Of a stretch of 64,000 nt of DNA, positions 8,236-20,009 are shown one piece after another. Position 1 is the stretch's first letter. Every line of letters starts with the position of its first letter. Below the pieces are notes generated by a model. It made no database searches. It was given only the letters and a program-made list of their open reading frames with translations, and was not told the DNA's origin. This DNA is from Prochlorococcus sp. HOT208_60m_813B04 (GTDB lineage Bacteria; Cyanobacteriota; Cyanobacteriia; PCC-6307; Cyanobiaceae). The stretch covers positions 1-64,000 of the forward strand of contig MWOU01000114.1 in NCBI GenBank assembly GCA_002025975.1, read 5' to 3'. A program made the position numbers and the translations under genes.

Positions 8236-9651
8236 TTAACCCTGAACGTCAAGCTTGTCGACAGTGTCAAACTCGAACTTAATTTCCTTCCAAGTTTCTA
8301 GAGCAATAGCTAATTCAGGACTATGCTTAGCAGCTTCCATAAGAATGTCTCTACTCTCTTTTTCGATTTCGCGACCAGCATTACGGGCTTTTACACAAGC
8401 TTCTAAAGCAACTCTGTTAGCTGCAGCTCCAGCAGCTGAACCCCATGGATGACCATGTGTTCCTCCACCGAACTGAAGACAGGAATCATCCCCAAAGATC
8501 GCAAGAAGTGCAGGCATATGCCAAACATGGATACCACCTGATGCGACTGCAAATACTCCAGGCATTGAACCCCAATCTTGATCAAAGAAGTTTCCTCTTG
8601 ATCTATCTTCAGGAACAAATGACTCTCTTAAGTTGTCAATATAACCAAGAGTTGTTTGACGATCACCTTCTAGTTTTCCAACCACGGTTCCAGTATGTAG
8701 TTGGTCTCCTCCAGATAGTCTCAAACATTTTGCAAGAACTCTGAAGTGAATACCATGCTTTGGATGTCTATCAATAACAGCATGCATAGCTCTGTGAATA
8801 TGCAGAAGCATGCCATTTTTACGACACCAATTAGCTAATCCAGTATTTGCAGTAAAACCACCAGTTATATAATCATGCATGATGATTGGCATATCTAGCT
8901 CTTTTGCAAATTCAGCTCTTTCATAGAGTTCTTCAGGAGTGTTGGCAGTACAATTTAGATAGTGACCTTTAACTTCTCCAGTTTCTCGCTGAGCAAGCTT
9001 AACTGCTTCTGCAACAAACTCAAATCTTTCTCTCCAACGTTGGAATGGTTGAGAATTAATATTCTCATCATCCTTCGTTAAATCAAGACCGCCTCTAAGA
9101 CATTCATATACAACTCGACCATAGTTTTTACCAGATAATCCTAATTTAGGTTTGATGGTACAACCAAGTAGAGGTCTTCCGTATTTGTTAAGTCGATCTC
9201 TTTCAACTACGATTCCGTTTGGTGGACCACCGCAAGTTTTAATGAAAGCAATTGGGAATCTAATATCTTCTAGACGTAGATGTCTTAGAGCTTTAAATCC
9301 AAAAACGTTTCCTACAAGAGATGTTAATACGTTTGTAATTGAGCCTTCTTCAAAAAGATCTAAAGGGTATGCAATAAAAGCATAGAAAGCTTCAGGATCT
9401 CCAGGAACGTCTTCGATTCGATAACAACGTCCTTTATAAAATTCTAAGTCTGTAAGTAACTCGGACCAAACTGTTGACCAAGTACCTGTTGAAGATTCAG
9501 CGGCAACAGCTGCTGCAACTTCTTCTCTTGGAACACCTTCCTGACCTGTACATTTGAAACAGGCTAGTAAATCGGTGTCTAGGGGTACATATTCTGGAGT
9601 CCAGTAGGTATCTCTGTACTCCTTTACCCCTGCGTCATACTTCTTACTCAT
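8236..9651 (-). CDS. cbbL: Rubisco large subunit, form IA
   Basis: This is the catalytic subunit that carboxylates RuBP in the Calvin cycle. The active site is intact over 471 residues: K167 in TIKPKLG, the carbamylated K193 in LTKDDENIN, the HIHRAMH segment, and loop-6 K326 in VGKLEGD. The N-terminus [12 protein letters not shown] is the form IA (proteobacterial-like) type carried by alpha-cyanobacteria. G+C is visibly higher than in neighbouring genes, as expected for a highly expressed, conserved gene. It follows csoS1 and precedes cbbS in the operon. Confidence 0.99.
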   Translation of the reverse strand: MSKKYDAGVKEYRDTYWTPEYVPLDTDLLACFKCTGQEGVPREEVAAAVAAESSTGTWSTVWSELLTDLEFYKGRCYRIEDVPGDPEAFYAFIAYPLDLFEEGSITNVLTSLVGNVFGFKALRHLRLEDIRFPIAFIKTCGGPPNGIVVERDRLNKYGRPLLGCTIKPKLGLSGKNYGRVVYECLRGGLDLTKDDENINSQPFQRWRERFEFVAEAVKLAQRETGEVKGHYLNCTANTPEELYERAEFAKELDMPIIMHDYITGGFTANTGLANWCRKNGMLLHIHRAMHAVIDRHPKHGIHFRVLAKCLRLSGGDQLHTGTVVGKLEGDRQTTLGYIDNLRESFVPEDRSRGNFFDQDWGSMPGVFAVASGGIHVWHMPALLAIFGDDSCLQFGGGTHGHPWGSAAGAAANRVALEACVKARNAGREIEKESRDILMEAAKHSPELAIALETWKEIKFEFDTVDKLDVQG

Positions 9652-9720
9652 AAGGATAAATTTAGGTCTGTGTAGGGAAAATAATTATTTTGCAAAATTT
9701 ATAAATCTTGCTTTATTTAA

Positions 9721-10032
9721 TTAGTCCTTTTGACCAAGAAATTCACCATTACCTAGAGCAGGTTCAACTTCTCTATGAGGACGAGCAATAATGTGAGCTG
9801 CAACTAAACCGTCACCAACTCTTTCACAAGCATCAGCACCAGCTCTTACAGCTGCGTTAACTGCGCCTGTTTCGCCTCTAACTAATACTGTGACATAACC
9901 GCCACCAACGAATTCACGACCAATAAGGCGAACTTCTGCTGCCTTTGTCATTGCGTCTGCTGCTTCGATTGCAGGTACAAGTCCGCGTGTCTCGATCATG
10001 CCGAGAGCGATACCCATTGTTTCTGTAGCCAT
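9721..10032 (-). CDS. csoS1: Carboxysome shell hexamer protein CsoS1
   Basis: This 103-residue single-BMC-domain protein forms the hexameric tiles of the shell facets. The sequence MGIALGMIETRGLVPAIEAADAMTKAA and the pore-region VRGETGAVNAAVRAGA are diagnostic. It is the first gene of the operon csoS1-cbbL-cbbS-csoS2-csoS3-csoS4A-csoS4B. There is no ribosome binding site before the ATG; instead a copy of a repeated 13-base motif lies 18 bases upstream. Only one csoS1 copy is seen, as in other high-light Prochlorococcus. Confidence 0.98.
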   Translation of the reverse strand: MATETMGIALGMIETRGLVPAIEAADAMTKAAEVRLIGREFVGGGYVTVLVRGETGAVNAAVRAGADACERVGDGLVAAHIIARPHREVEPALGNGEFLGQKD

Positions 10033-10050
10033 TGTCTACTAAATACTAAA

Positions 10051-10063
10051 TGTGGAATGTTCA
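10051..10063. repeat. TGTGGAATGTTCA motif, copy 1
   Basis: This 13-base word lies 18 bases upstream of the csoS1 start, inside its probable leader. Exact copies occur at 10282 in the same gap and, as the reverse complement, at 57088. Its centre forms an imperfect dyad (TGGAA-T-GTTCA). Confidence 0.5.
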
Positions 10064-10281
10064 CTTCGAAGAATGCTTCATTAAGTACTTATAAGTCAAG
10101 CGTTTTCGACAAAATCTCCATTAATGTTTTTTCTATTATTCATAAGTTAAACTTATCACCCTTGGTACTATTGATATGTCAATACTTATGCAAATTAGTT
10201 AGTGCATCAAAACATACTGTTGTGTTAAGAAAAAATTTACATTATGTTATTTCCGTACGAGACAGGCCCTGTCTACACAGG

Positions 10282-10296
10282 TGTGGAATGTTCAAC
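10282..10296. repeat. TGTGGAATGTTCAAC motif, copy 2
   Basis: This second copy lies 64 bases before the rdgB start and about 250 bases before csoS1. It matches the priA/rpoD copy over 15 bases and copy 1 over 13. It is flanked by CCTGTC-type repeats. A regulator site is possible; no known cyanobacterial consensus that I recall fits well. Confidence 0.5.
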
Positions 10297-10360
10297 CTTT
10301 CCTGTCTCCGTATCAAGCTTTGAAGTAAGATAACATTCACAATAAATTTTTTATATTATT

Positions 10361-10945
10361 TTGAACCTTCCAGTTCTAACTATTGCGAGTGGCAATCAAA
10401 GAAAAGTATCTGAAATCTCAGAGATGCTGGATGTTTTGTCTTTAAAGGTTGAGAAGCAACCAGAATATCTAAATGTCGAAGAAACTGGGAAAACATACTT
10501 TGAGAATGCACTACTTAAAGCCAAGGCAGCTTCTCTAGAGACAAAAACTTGGTCATTAGCTGATGACTCGGGTCTTGAAGTAGATGTTTTAGATGGTAGA
10601 CCAGGAATTTATTCTGCTCGATATGCCAAAAATAATGTTGAGAAAATTAAAAAATTAATTAATGAACTTTCTGATAGTCCTTACAGGAGCGCAAGATTTA
10701 TAAGTTGTATGGTTTTGTGCGATCCATCAGGAAACTTAGTTAAAGATACAACAGGAATATGTTGGGGAGAAATTCTTAAAAACCCCAAATATCCTAATGG
10801 GGAGTTCGAATCTATTTTTTGGGTTAAAGAAGCTAATTGTGTTTACGGTGAGCTCTCACAATCACAACTAAATAAATTAGGTAGTAGAGGTAAAGCTGCA
10901 AAAATTATGTCACCTTTTTTAAAAAAAGAAATAGGTTTAAGTTAA
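10361..10945 (+). CDS. rdgB: Non-canonical purine NTP pyrophosphatase (RdgB/HAM1)
   Basis: This house-cleaning enzyme hydrolyses dITP, ITP and XTP to monophosphates. The N-terminal TIASGNQRKVSEI, the ADDSGLEVDVLDGRPGIYSARYA block and the C-terminal KLGSRGKAA are typical over 194 residues. The initiation codon is TTG; no ATG is available before the conserved N-terminal strand. It is divergent from csoS1 and shares its promoter region, and converges on csoS1D. Confidence 0.95.
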   Translation: MNLPVLTIASGNQRKVSEISEMLDVLSLKVEKQPEYLNVEETGKTYFENALLKAKAASLETKTWSLADDSGLEVDVLDGRPGIYSARYAKNNVEKIKKLINELSDSPYRSARFISCMVLCDPSGNLVKDTTGICWGEILKNPKYPNGEFESIFWVKEANCVYGELSQSQLNKLGSRGKAAKIMSPFLKKEIGLS

Positions 10946-10968
10946 AAAAAGGTTTAAATAAAAATTTC

Positions 10969-11739
10969 TCAATAATTTGAAATTTCTTCAATTGCTCTTA
11001 TAGCAGCAGCTGCTGCCTCTTCTACATCTCCTTCTTTCCCGGCGAGAGTTAATCTACCAAAAGCTCCAACTGCTTTAACATCAACAACAGTTATATTAGA
11101 TGCCTTTTCAGCTTCATTAGCTGCTTTCAAAACATAACCAGCTGGTTCAGTTTCTAATATAAACATACTCATCCCAGATTGAATCATTGATCCACTCCTG
11201 TTTTGTCTATTTATTAAAACAGCATGATCGGGAGTAATAGCTCGAATAACTTCTGTCCAACTTGTTGAAGGTTTGGTTCTTTTTCTAACTTCACTACCAA
11301 TAGCATCTAGAACAACATCCCCGGAATGCAAAACAGTACTTTGATCTTTATGGTAAAGGGCAAGAGAACCAAATGCTCTCTCAACGATCATCTGTCCAAG
11401 TCTTACATTACTAGCCTTTAAGGCAATATCAGTGACTCTATGCACGGCCATCCCAGGTGAAACTTCCATCCATAGGCATGAATCTCCAGGGATTGGTAAA
11501 AAACCTCTACTAACAGTTCCCATATATGCAGCCAATTGAGGCTGAAGAGAATCTAAAAAAACATATGTTCTTAACTCAATTTGTTCTACTTGACTTGCTT
11601 GTCTGGATACCAAAGACTTTTCTGAGTCAGTTGTAATAAAACAGCTTGCACCACTAGCCTGAGATTGCACCTCAGATCCTGTGACAAGAGAACTCCCTTT
11701 CTTTCGTTCCCCTCTGTTTAAACTAGAAGTTGGTTCCAT
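10969..11739 (-). CDS. csoS1D: Carboxysome tandem-BMC shell protein CsoS1D
   Basis: This 256-residue protein has two BMC-fold halves after a Ser/Gln-rich disordered N-terminus of about 50 residues. From family knowledge it forms trimers that stack face to face with a large gated pore, thought to pass bulky metabolites such as RuBP. Visible family segments are [19 protein letters not shown] and [25 protein letters not shown]. It lies outside the main operon, separated from csoS1 by rdgB, and is transcribed from its own promoter. Confidence 0.95.
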   Translation of the reverse strand: MEPTSSLNRGERKKGSSLVTGSEVQSQASGASCFITTDSEKSLVSRQASQVEQIELRTYVFLDSLQPQLAAYMGTVSRGFLPIPGDSCLWMEVSPGMAVHRVTDIALKASNVRLGQMIVERAFGSLALYHKDQSTVLHSGDVVLDAIGSEVRKRTKPSTSWTEVIRAITPDHAVLINRQNRSGSMIQSGMSMFILETEPAGYVLKAANEAEKASNITVVDVKAVGAFGRLTLAGKEGDVEEAAAAAIRAIEEISNY

Positions 11740-11836
11740 TCACGCGACTATAACGGATAATGGTTCATTTTTTCCATTAAATTTACTTGCATGCTTCCCA
11801 CAAAACGATAACTTCAAGTAAAAGATATGCATTTTT

Positions 11837-12205
11837 ATGGGAACTTCTCAAAAAAAAGAACCAAATGTTTCTGGCACTGAAAAAGAATTAACTCCTGATC
11901 AAACTCTTGGATTAGTCAGCCTAAGCTTGATGCAAAAATTATCTCAGAAAGATCCATCTTTTAGTTGGTTAGAAGAAGATAAAATCGAGAAGGTAAATCT
12001 TAAGAACCTTAGAGACAGATTGGAGTTAACGCAATTAGCTATAAATACTGGAGCACCTTTAACAACTTCAGAAGTGACAGCTTTAATTGGAGCAAAGCCC
12101 GGAAAATCTAAGTTAGAAAGAGCAGGCTTATTAGCAACTAAAATAGCTAGAAATGTATGGAAAATCTCAAAAACAAGTCAAGGAAATTCCTTCTACAGAA
12201 ATTAA
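11837..12205 (+). CDS. Conserved hypothetical protein upstream of chlN
   Basis: I do not recognise a named family. The 122-residue product is soluble, with a low-complexity acidic N-terminus, then a helical segment KIEKVNLKNLRDRLELTQLAINTGAPLTTSEVTALIGAKPG. The last part resembles a helix-turn-helix-like half, ending in a basic tail. It is divergent from csoS1D and 158 bases before chlN on the same strand. A regulatory or nucleic-acid-binding role is possible but not supported beyond this appearance. Confidence 0.7.
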   Translation: MGTSQKKEPNVSGTEKELTPDQTLGLVSLSLMQKLSQKDPSFSWLEEDKIEKVNLKNLRDRLELTQLAINTGAPLTTSEVTALIGAKPGKSKLERAGLLATKIARNVWKISKTSQGNSFYRN

Positions 12206-12354
12206 AATAAGCCCAAAAAGTTTTTTTTCATAATTCCCATTTAAGTATTTAAACATTCATATAAGTTTTTTAAATGTGTTTATTTTGTAAGAGAACTTAT
12301 TAATTACTTTCTTAAATTAAAAAGTTTATGCAAGCTTGAAATATAAGCTCTTGA

Positions 12355-13620
<1,266 letters not shown>

Positions 13621-13625
13621 AAACT

Positions 13626-15197
13626 ATGGAATTAACTCTTTGGACGTATGAAGGACCACCACATGTTGGTGCTATGAGAATTGCCTCTTCAATGAAAGAC
13701 ATTCATTATGTGCTTCATGCCCCCCAAGGAGATACATATGCAGATCTTCTCTTTACCATGATCGAGAGGAGGGGGCAAAGGCCTCCAGTAACTTATACAA
13801 CTTTTCAGGCTAGAGATCTTGGAGGCGATACAGCAGAATTAGTGAAAAAAAATATTAAGGAAGCAGTTGAACGTTTCAAACCCAAAACTCTTTTAGTCGG
13901 AGAAAGTTGTACAGCAGAACTTATCCAAGACCAACCTGGAGCACTTGCGAAAGGGATGGGGTTTGATATGCCTATTGTTAATCTTGAATTACCTGCTTAT
14001 AGCAAGAAAGAAAATTGGGGGGCCTCAGAAACCTTTTATCAACTAACAAGAACCCTTTTAAAAGAAAAAGTAAGTTCTTCTGACAAAATAAATCCCCTTA
14101 GGTGGAGGGAATTAGGTAGGAGACCAAAAGTTAATATACTTGGCCCTTCATTACTAGGATTTAGATGCAGAGATGATGTAATCGAAATCCAACGCATACT
14201 TTCGGAACAAGGTATAGATACAAACGTAGTTGCTCCATTAGGTGCTAGTCCTGATGATATTGAAAGACTAACTGATGCTGAAATAAATATTTGTCTTTAT
14301 CAAGAAATTGCAGAAGCTTCATGTGAGTGGCTTAAACGGAACTTTGGAATGGAATATACGAATACTATTCCTATTGGAATAAAAAATACAATTGAATTTA
14401 TAAATGAAGTTCATAAGAAATTAGATCTTCCTTTAACGAATAAAGAAGAATTAGAAAATAAATCAAAACTTCCTTGGTACTCAAAATCAGTTGACTCTAA
14501 TTATCTAACTGGTAAAAGAGTTTTTATTTTTGGTGATGGAACACATGCAATTGCAGCAGCCAAAATTGCTAAGGAAGAATTGGGTTTTGAAGTAGTGGGT
14601 CTTGGAACATACAGCAGGGAGATGGCCAGGCAAGTAAGAGCTACTGCAAAAGATCTTAATGTAGAAGCTCTGATAACTAACAATTATTTAGAAGTGGAAG
14701 ATGCCATGAAAAAGGCCGCCCCTGAACTAGTTTTAGGGACCCAAATGGAAAGGCATAGTGCAAAAAGACTCGGCATTCCATGCTCAGTAATTAGTACTCC
14801 AATGCATGTTCAAGATGTTCCTGCAAGATATAGCCCTCAAATGGGATGGGAAGGAGCAAATGTGATTTTTGATGACTGGGTACATCCCCTCATGATGGGA
14901 TTAGAAGAGCATCTTATTGATATGTTCAAACATGACTTTGAGTTTGTTGATGGTCATCAAAGCCATTTAGGACATACAGCGACAAACACCAATAAAAATT
15001 TAAATTCTGACGAGAAAAAAGAAAAAAATAATAAAGAAGGAATTATCTGGACTGAATCTGGTAGAGCTGAATTAACAAAAGTTCCATTTTTTGTAAGAGG
15101 TAAAGTTAAAACAAATACTGAAAAATACGCAATCTTGAGAGGAATTCCAGAGATAAGCGATGAAACTCTTTATGATGCTAAAGCATATTTCAATTAA
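13626..15197 (+). CDS. chlB: Light-independent protochlorophyllide reductase subunit B
   Basis: This is the catalytic partner of ChlN, 523 residues. The N-terminus [20 protein letters not shown], the [17 protein letters not shown] segment and the late [21 protein letters not shown] are diagnostic of ChlB. A charged low-complexity linker (Asn/Lys/Glu) around residues 455-480 separates the core from the small C-terminal domain, which ends in [10 protein letters not shown]-type residues. The C-terminal helix near [18 protein letters not shown] is normal. Confidence 0.98.
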   Translation: MELTLWTYEGPPHVGAMRIASSMKDIHYVLHAPQGDTYADLLFTMIERRGQRPPVTYTTFQARDLGGDTAELVKKNIKEAVERFKPKTLLVGESCTAELIQDQPGALAKGMGFDMPIVNLELPAYSKKENWGASETFYQLTRTLLKEKVSSSDKINPLRWRELGRRPKVNILGPSLLGFRCRDDVIEIQRILSEQGIDTNVVAPLGASPDDIERLTDAEINICLYQEIAEASCEWLKRNFGMEYTNTIPIGIKNTIEFINEVHKKLDLPLTNKEELENKSKLPWYSKSVDSNYLTGKRVFIFGDGTHAIAAAKIAKEELGFEVVGLGTYSREMARQVRATAKDLNVEALITNNYLEVEDAMKKAAPELVLGTQMERHSAKRLGIPCSVISTPMHVQDVPARYSPQMGWEGANVIFDDWVHPLMMGLEEHLIDMFKHDFEFVDGHQSHLGHTATNTNKNLNSDEKKEKNNKEGIIWTESGRAELTKVPFFVRGKVKTNTEKYAILRGIPEISDETLYDAKAYFN

Positions 15198-15387
15198 ATC
15201 TTTACTAATAAAATATAATTAAGTCATGAGTATTTTCACTCATAATTCAATAGATTTAATCCTAAAAATTCAGTTATAAGGACATATTTCACAGTTTTAA
15301 TACAATTAAATACATATTTGTTTAGAAACATATTTCATGTGTATTTGCGCTGCAAGAATATAAATAATAATGTGTTTTAAGCTTTAA
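15198..15387 (+). promoter_or_regulatory. chlB-chlL spacer with a small hairpin
   Basis: The 190-base gap is AT-rich and contains no ORF longer than about 17 codons. At 15226-15243 a perfect six-base stem ATGAGT/ACTCAT with a six-base loop is present, possibly a weak terminator or processing site after chlB. The rest may carry a separate chlL promoter, allowing ChlL to be made in a different ratio from ChlNB. Confidence 0.4.
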
Positions 15388-16275
<888 letters not shown>

Positions 16276-16281
16276 TCTAAA

Positions 16282-17292
16282 TTAATCTAATCCAACCAAT
16301 TGGCTTGTTAAATCATATGTTTGTTGAGAGGTCTTCATATCAATTATTCTTTTTGACAACTTTTGAGAAAAAGCTTTTCTACCAGTTTTCTGACGATTTC
16401 CCCAGCTCCAATGGACTGATGGTTTAGCAAATTCTTTATGAGTTGCCACTTGAGCAACTCTCTCTCCTGCCAGTCTTTGTGAAACATATCCTTTTGTTAT
16501 GAATTTTTGAAATATCGGGAAAAGGAATCTAAATAACCAAGGTGTATCTCTAAAAAGTTTTGTATCAGCAACACATCCAGGATATAGAGAATTTACAATG
16601 ATCTTCTCTGCAGAATATCTTTTTGATAATTCCTGAACGGTCACCATATTGCAAAGTTTACTATCCTTATAAGCCTTACCAGGTTTAAATTTCTTTCCAT
16701 TCGCCATACTTATTGGAGATAAAAAACCATTTTTGAATCCAGATAAATCTCCCAAATCAGCTGGGGCAGGTATGGGGATCCTTCCTCCAAGTTCTGAATA
16801 ATTAGCTGTAACAGTCCCTAATACTGTAATTCTTGGCTTGAATACAGTTGATTTGCCATTTAAAATGATTTCTCTTTCAGAAGATAAAATATTTTCTATA
16901 AGTAGGTTTATCATAAGAAAATGCCCAAAATGATTTACTGCCATAGAGTTTTCAAACCCCTGTGCAGACCTCTCAGGTCTCTTTAGTCTCGGTTTATAAA
17001 CTGCTGCATTACAAATAAGAGAATTTATTGGCTTCTTAAATCTTTCTAATATTTCATCACAACCTTTTCTAACATCATCCAAGTTAGAAAGATCTATTTC
17101 TATAAAGTGAACATTTTTAATTTCCTCTTTTGTCAAGGATTCCTCAGCTATTTTTATAGCTCTATTATTTGATCGATTAACTGCTATAACCTCCCATCCA
17201 AATCTTAATAGAGGTTTTATAGTATTTAATCCAACTCCTGAAGTTGTTCCTGTTATTAGGACTAAACCCTTAATGTTCTTACTCACTAGCAA
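16282..17292 (-). CDS. por: Light-dependent protochlorophyllide oxidoreductase
   Basis: POR is an NADPH-dependent short-chain-dehydrogenase enzyme that reduces protochlorophyllide when lit. The nucleotide motif TGTTSGVG and the catalytic AYKDSKLCN (Tyr and Lys) are present, as is the C-terminal SVHWSWGNRQK typical of POR. The track starts with TTG at 17292; a GTG two codons downstream (SKNIKGLVLITG) is an equally good start. Having POR and ChlLNB together is normal for Prochlorococcus. Confidence 0.97.
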   Translation of the reverse strand: MLVSKNIKGLVLITGTTSGVGLNTIKPLLRFGWEVIAVNRSNNRAIKIAEESLTKEEIKNVHFIEIDLSNLDDVRKGCDEILERFKKPINSLICNAAVYKPRLKRPERSAQGFENSMAVNHFGHFLMINLLIENILSSEREIILNGKSTVFKPRITVLGTVTANYSELGGRIPIPAPADLGDLSGFKNGFLSPISMANGKKFKPGKAYKDSKLCNMVTVQELSKRYSAEKIIVNSLYPGCVADTKLFRDTPWLFRFLFPIFQKFITKGYVSQRLAGERVAQVATHKEFAKPSVHWSWGNRQKTGRKAFSQKLSKRIIDMKTSQQTYDLTSQLVGLD

Positions 17293-17340
17293 AAAAGTAA
17301 ATTGAAAAATGAAGATTAGAATGATTCAAGATCATCCTTA

Positions 17341-17688
17341 TCATCGCCATATTACTCTGATAATGTCCCTAGAAATTATTTGATCCTGATCCTTCATAAA
17401 TCTTTGCTCACCTTCAGAAGAGAATAAATCATCAAACTTATCCGTTAAAACATTAAATCTATATTTTTCGTATAAAAATGAGTCTTCAATTTCCCTTAAT
17501 CTGGTCAACCTTACTTTAGAACTATAGCCAAGCTTAAGCAGGCTTATAATTGCTAAAAGGGAAAAGCTAATTTTTATAATTAAAAAAATCAATGATACAA
17601 AATTATCTTGTTTCTGTTGTCTTTTTATAGATACAGATCCTAAATATTTTTTGTGGAAAATACTATTTTTATAAAAAGATTTTGACAA
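17341..17688 (-). CDS. Hypothetical single-pass membrane protein
   Basis: I do not recognise this 115-residue protein. It has a short basic N-terminus, one hydrophobic helix around residues 31-49 (SLIFLIIKISFSLLAIISLL) and a charged tail containing FDDLFSSEGEQRFMKDQDQIISRD. The predicted start is TTG. It sits between por and psaM on the same strand, with 85 bases to psaM, and could share the psaM transcript. Its conservation is not established here. Confidence 0.6.
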   Translation of the reverse strand: MSKSFYKNSIFHKKYLGSVSIKRQQKQDNFVSLIFLIIKISFSLLAIISLLKLGYSSKVRLTRLREIEDSFLYEKYRFNVLTDKFDDLFSSEGEQRFMKDQDQIISRDIIRVIWR

Positions 17689-17773
17689 ATTAAGTATGTG
17701 ATATTTTTACTGAATAAATTAATTCAGTCTTACTTTATTATTACCTTATAAATTTTAAATTTTCTAATAGACT

Positions 17774-17878
17774 TTAGTTCCTACCTAAACTAATTCCTAG
17801 TCTTAATGCTAAAACTCCTGCATGCATTACAACTATGAGGCTTAATGCAATAAGATTTATTGTTTGAGTTGGCTCCAT
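17774..17878 (-). CDS. psaM: Photosystem I subunit PsaM
   Basis: This 34-codon gene is too short for the ORF track. Minus-strand translation from the ATG at 17878 begins [17 protein letters not shown] and ends in GISLGRN then TAA, which matches PsaM closely in length and sequence. PsaM is a one-helix subunit at the trimerisation face of photosystem I. The gene stands alone between a lipoate-ligase-like gene on the other strand and a small membrane protein gene. Confidence 0.95.
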   Translation of the reverse strand: MEPTQTINLIALSLIVVMHAGVLALRLGISLGRN

Positions 17879-17979
17879 GGTAAAAAAATTATTTTCTATA
17901 TTCTCCACCGAAAAGAGAAGATTTGAAACACTATTACAAAATGATGTTACGTAATTAACAAATTGAAAGAAAAAATTTA

Positions 17980-18717
17980 TTGAAAATTATCATAAATAAA
18001 CCTACAAAATTAATTTTGAGAATTGAAAATCAGGCTTTAATTTTTTCAACAAATATTTTACCTGGATTTGATCAAATGGCTCTAGATTTAAATTCTTTAG
18101 ATCAGACAATTTCGAATCCCGATATAATTCTCACATTGAGGTTCTACTATTGGACTGGGGATTGGCTTTCAATTGGCTATCACCAAAAGGAAATTCCTCT
18201 TCATTGGACAAATTTATTATCAAATGGGGAAATTAATATTGTTAGACGTCCATCTGGAGGGGGGGCTGTTCTGCATTCAGGAGGAATAACATATGCATTA
18301 ACATTTAAAAAAACTTACTATAAAGTCTTTAGTTATGAAATGGTTAATAATTGGTTAATTAAAAGTTTTAAAGAATTAGGTCTAAACTTGCAATATGGTA
18401 ATTTACGAAAATCAAGCATTAAAACAAATTGTTTTGGGACTTCATTAATTTCTGATTTAGTTGATCAAGATGGTTTTAAGAGAATAGGTAGTGCTCAATT
18501 TCGTAAAAAAGGTGCATTCCTTCAACATGGAGAAATTCAAACAAATCCTTCAAGAGATATGTGGTTCAAATTATTCAAAGAAGAAGCTCCACCAAGAGTA
18601 AATTTAAAACTAACAAATGACGAAATAGTTCAATATTTGAGAAATTCATTCCTGAAAAATAACTCAAATATAAATTTCAAAAATATTGCCATAGATAATA
18701 AAAATAGGAAACTTTAA
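17980..18717 (+). CDS. Lipoate-protein ligase A family protein
   Basis: This 245-residue protein carries the biotin/lipoate ligase catalytic fold. The signature [19 protein letters not shown] is at about residues 87-105 and a conserved lysine occurs in FKRIGSAQF. Such enzymes attach lipoate or octanoate to 2-oxoacid dehydrogenase E2 subunits and glycine cleavage H protein. The start is TTG in an AT-rich leader; an internal ATG at MALDL would remove the first strands. Whether it ligates free lipoate or transfers octanoyl groups is undecided. Confidence 0.85.
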   Translation: MKIIINKPTKLILRIENQALIFSTNILPGFDQMALDLNSLDQTISNPDIILTLRFYYWTGDWLSIGYHQKEIPLHWTNLLSNGEINIVRRPSGGGAVLHSGGITYALTFKKTYYKVFSYEMVNNWLIKSFKELGLNLQYGNLRKSSIKTNCFGTSLISDLVDQDGFKRIGSAQFRKKGAFLQHGEIQTNPSRDMWFKLFKEEAPPRVNLKLTNDEIVQYLRNSFLKNNSNINFKNIAIDNKNRKL

Positions 18718-18729
18718 TGACCAGAATTA

Positions 18730-19953
18730 TTAAAGATCTCCTTTCTGCTTCATTGAATTAATTATTCTTGGCAATTCAATTCCTAAGGGATAATGATTAT
18801 TAAAGTTTAATTTATTAACTATCTCTGAAGGCAAATTAAAACCTAATTTATTCAATACGAAGTTTCCAATTTTTGACCTATCAATTATTCCCAAAGGGAT
18901 ATCTGCAGCATTGAGAACCAATAAAAATCCTTCATTTGTTTCTTCAAGTTTTTCTATAGTTCTCCATAATTTATCGTTATAAGATACGCTTGCAAAACTA
19001 TCGATTGGTTTCTTAAAATCTCCAACAAAGTTCCGTTCCCATTTTTTTAAAGAAACGGTTTTTAAAATATTCTCTTCAACAAAACCAGTCCATCTACCAT
19101 TATTCGTAATAAAAAAATATTTATCCGATCCATCCTTTTTATTTTTTATTAAATTATTAAACTCTGAGAAATTTGAATCGTATTCAATTTTCCTCAAAGG
19201 CTTCAATTTGATCTCAGAAATTTTACTAAATTTAAGGATATTTTCAATTTTAAAAAATTGACTTTCAGATTTTGAAGAATTAACTCCAAACAATCCCAAA
19301 AAAGAAAGAATAAAACCAAAGTAAAAGTTAAATCTAAACAAACAAACTATCCCAAAAAATAAAATAAGAAAAGATAATAATAAATTTACTTTATTGAGGA
19401 AATTTCTTCCTTTGTTCTTACTCCCGGAGAAATGCCAAATAATACTTTTTAATAAATTTCCTCCATCTAAAGAACGAATTGGGATCAAATTTAAGAAACC
19501 TAAGAATAAATTAAATATACCTACTCTAGAAATTATATTAACTGCTATTTGTTCTTGAGATGCACTGTTATTACTAATCAAAAGTAGGATAAATGCTGTA
19601 GCGAAACATAAAAGAGGTCTAACAATTGCAATTTTTATATTACCTAAAGCAGTTTGACAATACTTATCTATTTGTAAAATTGCTCCTAGAAAATAAAAAG
19701 TAATTTTTTTTATTTTTACACCCTGATTGACTGAAACAAAAGCATGAAAAACCTCATGAAAAATAATTGAAGATAAGAAGAAAAAAGAAGTTAAAAATCC
19801 TATAACCCAAGATTCTCTAATATTATAAATATCACCTGAACTTAAATTAACCTGATTACTTATACTCCATGAGAATAAAAAGAGAATAGCAAACCAATAA
19901 GGATGAACTTTAAAGGGAATTCCCCATATTTTAAAAATTTGCCAGCTTCTCAA
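18730..19953 (-). CDS. Site-2-type intramembrane metalloprotease (M50) with CBS-like domain
   Basis: This 407-residue polytopic protein has the zinc motif HEVFH at residues 66-70, in a membrane helix, and the second ligand motif around NLIPIRSLDGG. Its hydrophobic helices end near residue 220. The soluble C-terminal part resembles a CBS-pair domain, as in SpoIVFB-like M50B proteases. It probably cleaves membrane-bound regulators; the substrate is unknown. The start codon is TTG. It converges with the lipoate ligase-like gene. Confidence 0.88.
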   Translation of the reverse strand: MRSWQIFKIWGIPFKVHPYWFAILFLFSWSISNQVNLSSGDIYNIRESWVIGFLTSFFFLSSIIFHEVFHAFVSVNQGVKIKKITFYFLGAILQIDKYCQTALGNIKIAIVRPLLCFATAFILLLISNNSASQEQIAVNIISRVGIFNLFLGFLNLIPIRSLDGGNLLKSIIWHFSGSKNKGRNFLNKVNLLLSFLILFFGIVCLFRFNFYFGFILSFLGLFGVNSSKSESQFFKIENILKFSKISEIKLKPLRKIEYDSNFSEFNNLIKNKKDGSDKYFFITNNGRWTGFVEENILKTVSLKKWERNFVGDFKKPIDSFASVSYNDKLWRTIEKLEETNEGFLLVLNAADIPLGIIDRSKIGNFVLNKLGFNLPSEIVNKLNFNNHYPLGIELPRIINSMKQKGDL

Positions 19954-20009
19954 AAATAATCTCCGCTATATTTAGCAATAATATTAATCTTACATAAAGG
20001 CTAAATTAT

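Larger units (their letters stand above)
10033..10360. promoter_or_regulatory. Divergent csoS1 / rdgB intergenic region
   Basis: These 328 bases contain no convincing gene; the 88-codon plus-strand ORF has unlikely codons and overlaps both leaders. The region must drive the carboxysome operon and rdgB. Features seen are a TTGACA box in the csoS1 direction, the palindromic TAAGTACTTA, the inverted repeat GACAGGCCCTGTC at 10261-10273 with more CCTGTC copies nearby, and two copies of TGTGGAATGTTCA. Which regulator binds is unknown. Confidence 0.75.

Noticed and set aside
8445-8744. Plus-strand 99-residue ORF inside cbbL
   Set aside because: It is a shadow of the highly conserved large-subunit gene.
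10057-10323. 88-residue plus-strand ORF between csoS1 and rdgB
   Set aside because: It covers the whole divergent promoter region, has no recognisable domain, and overlaps the repeat motifs and palindromes.
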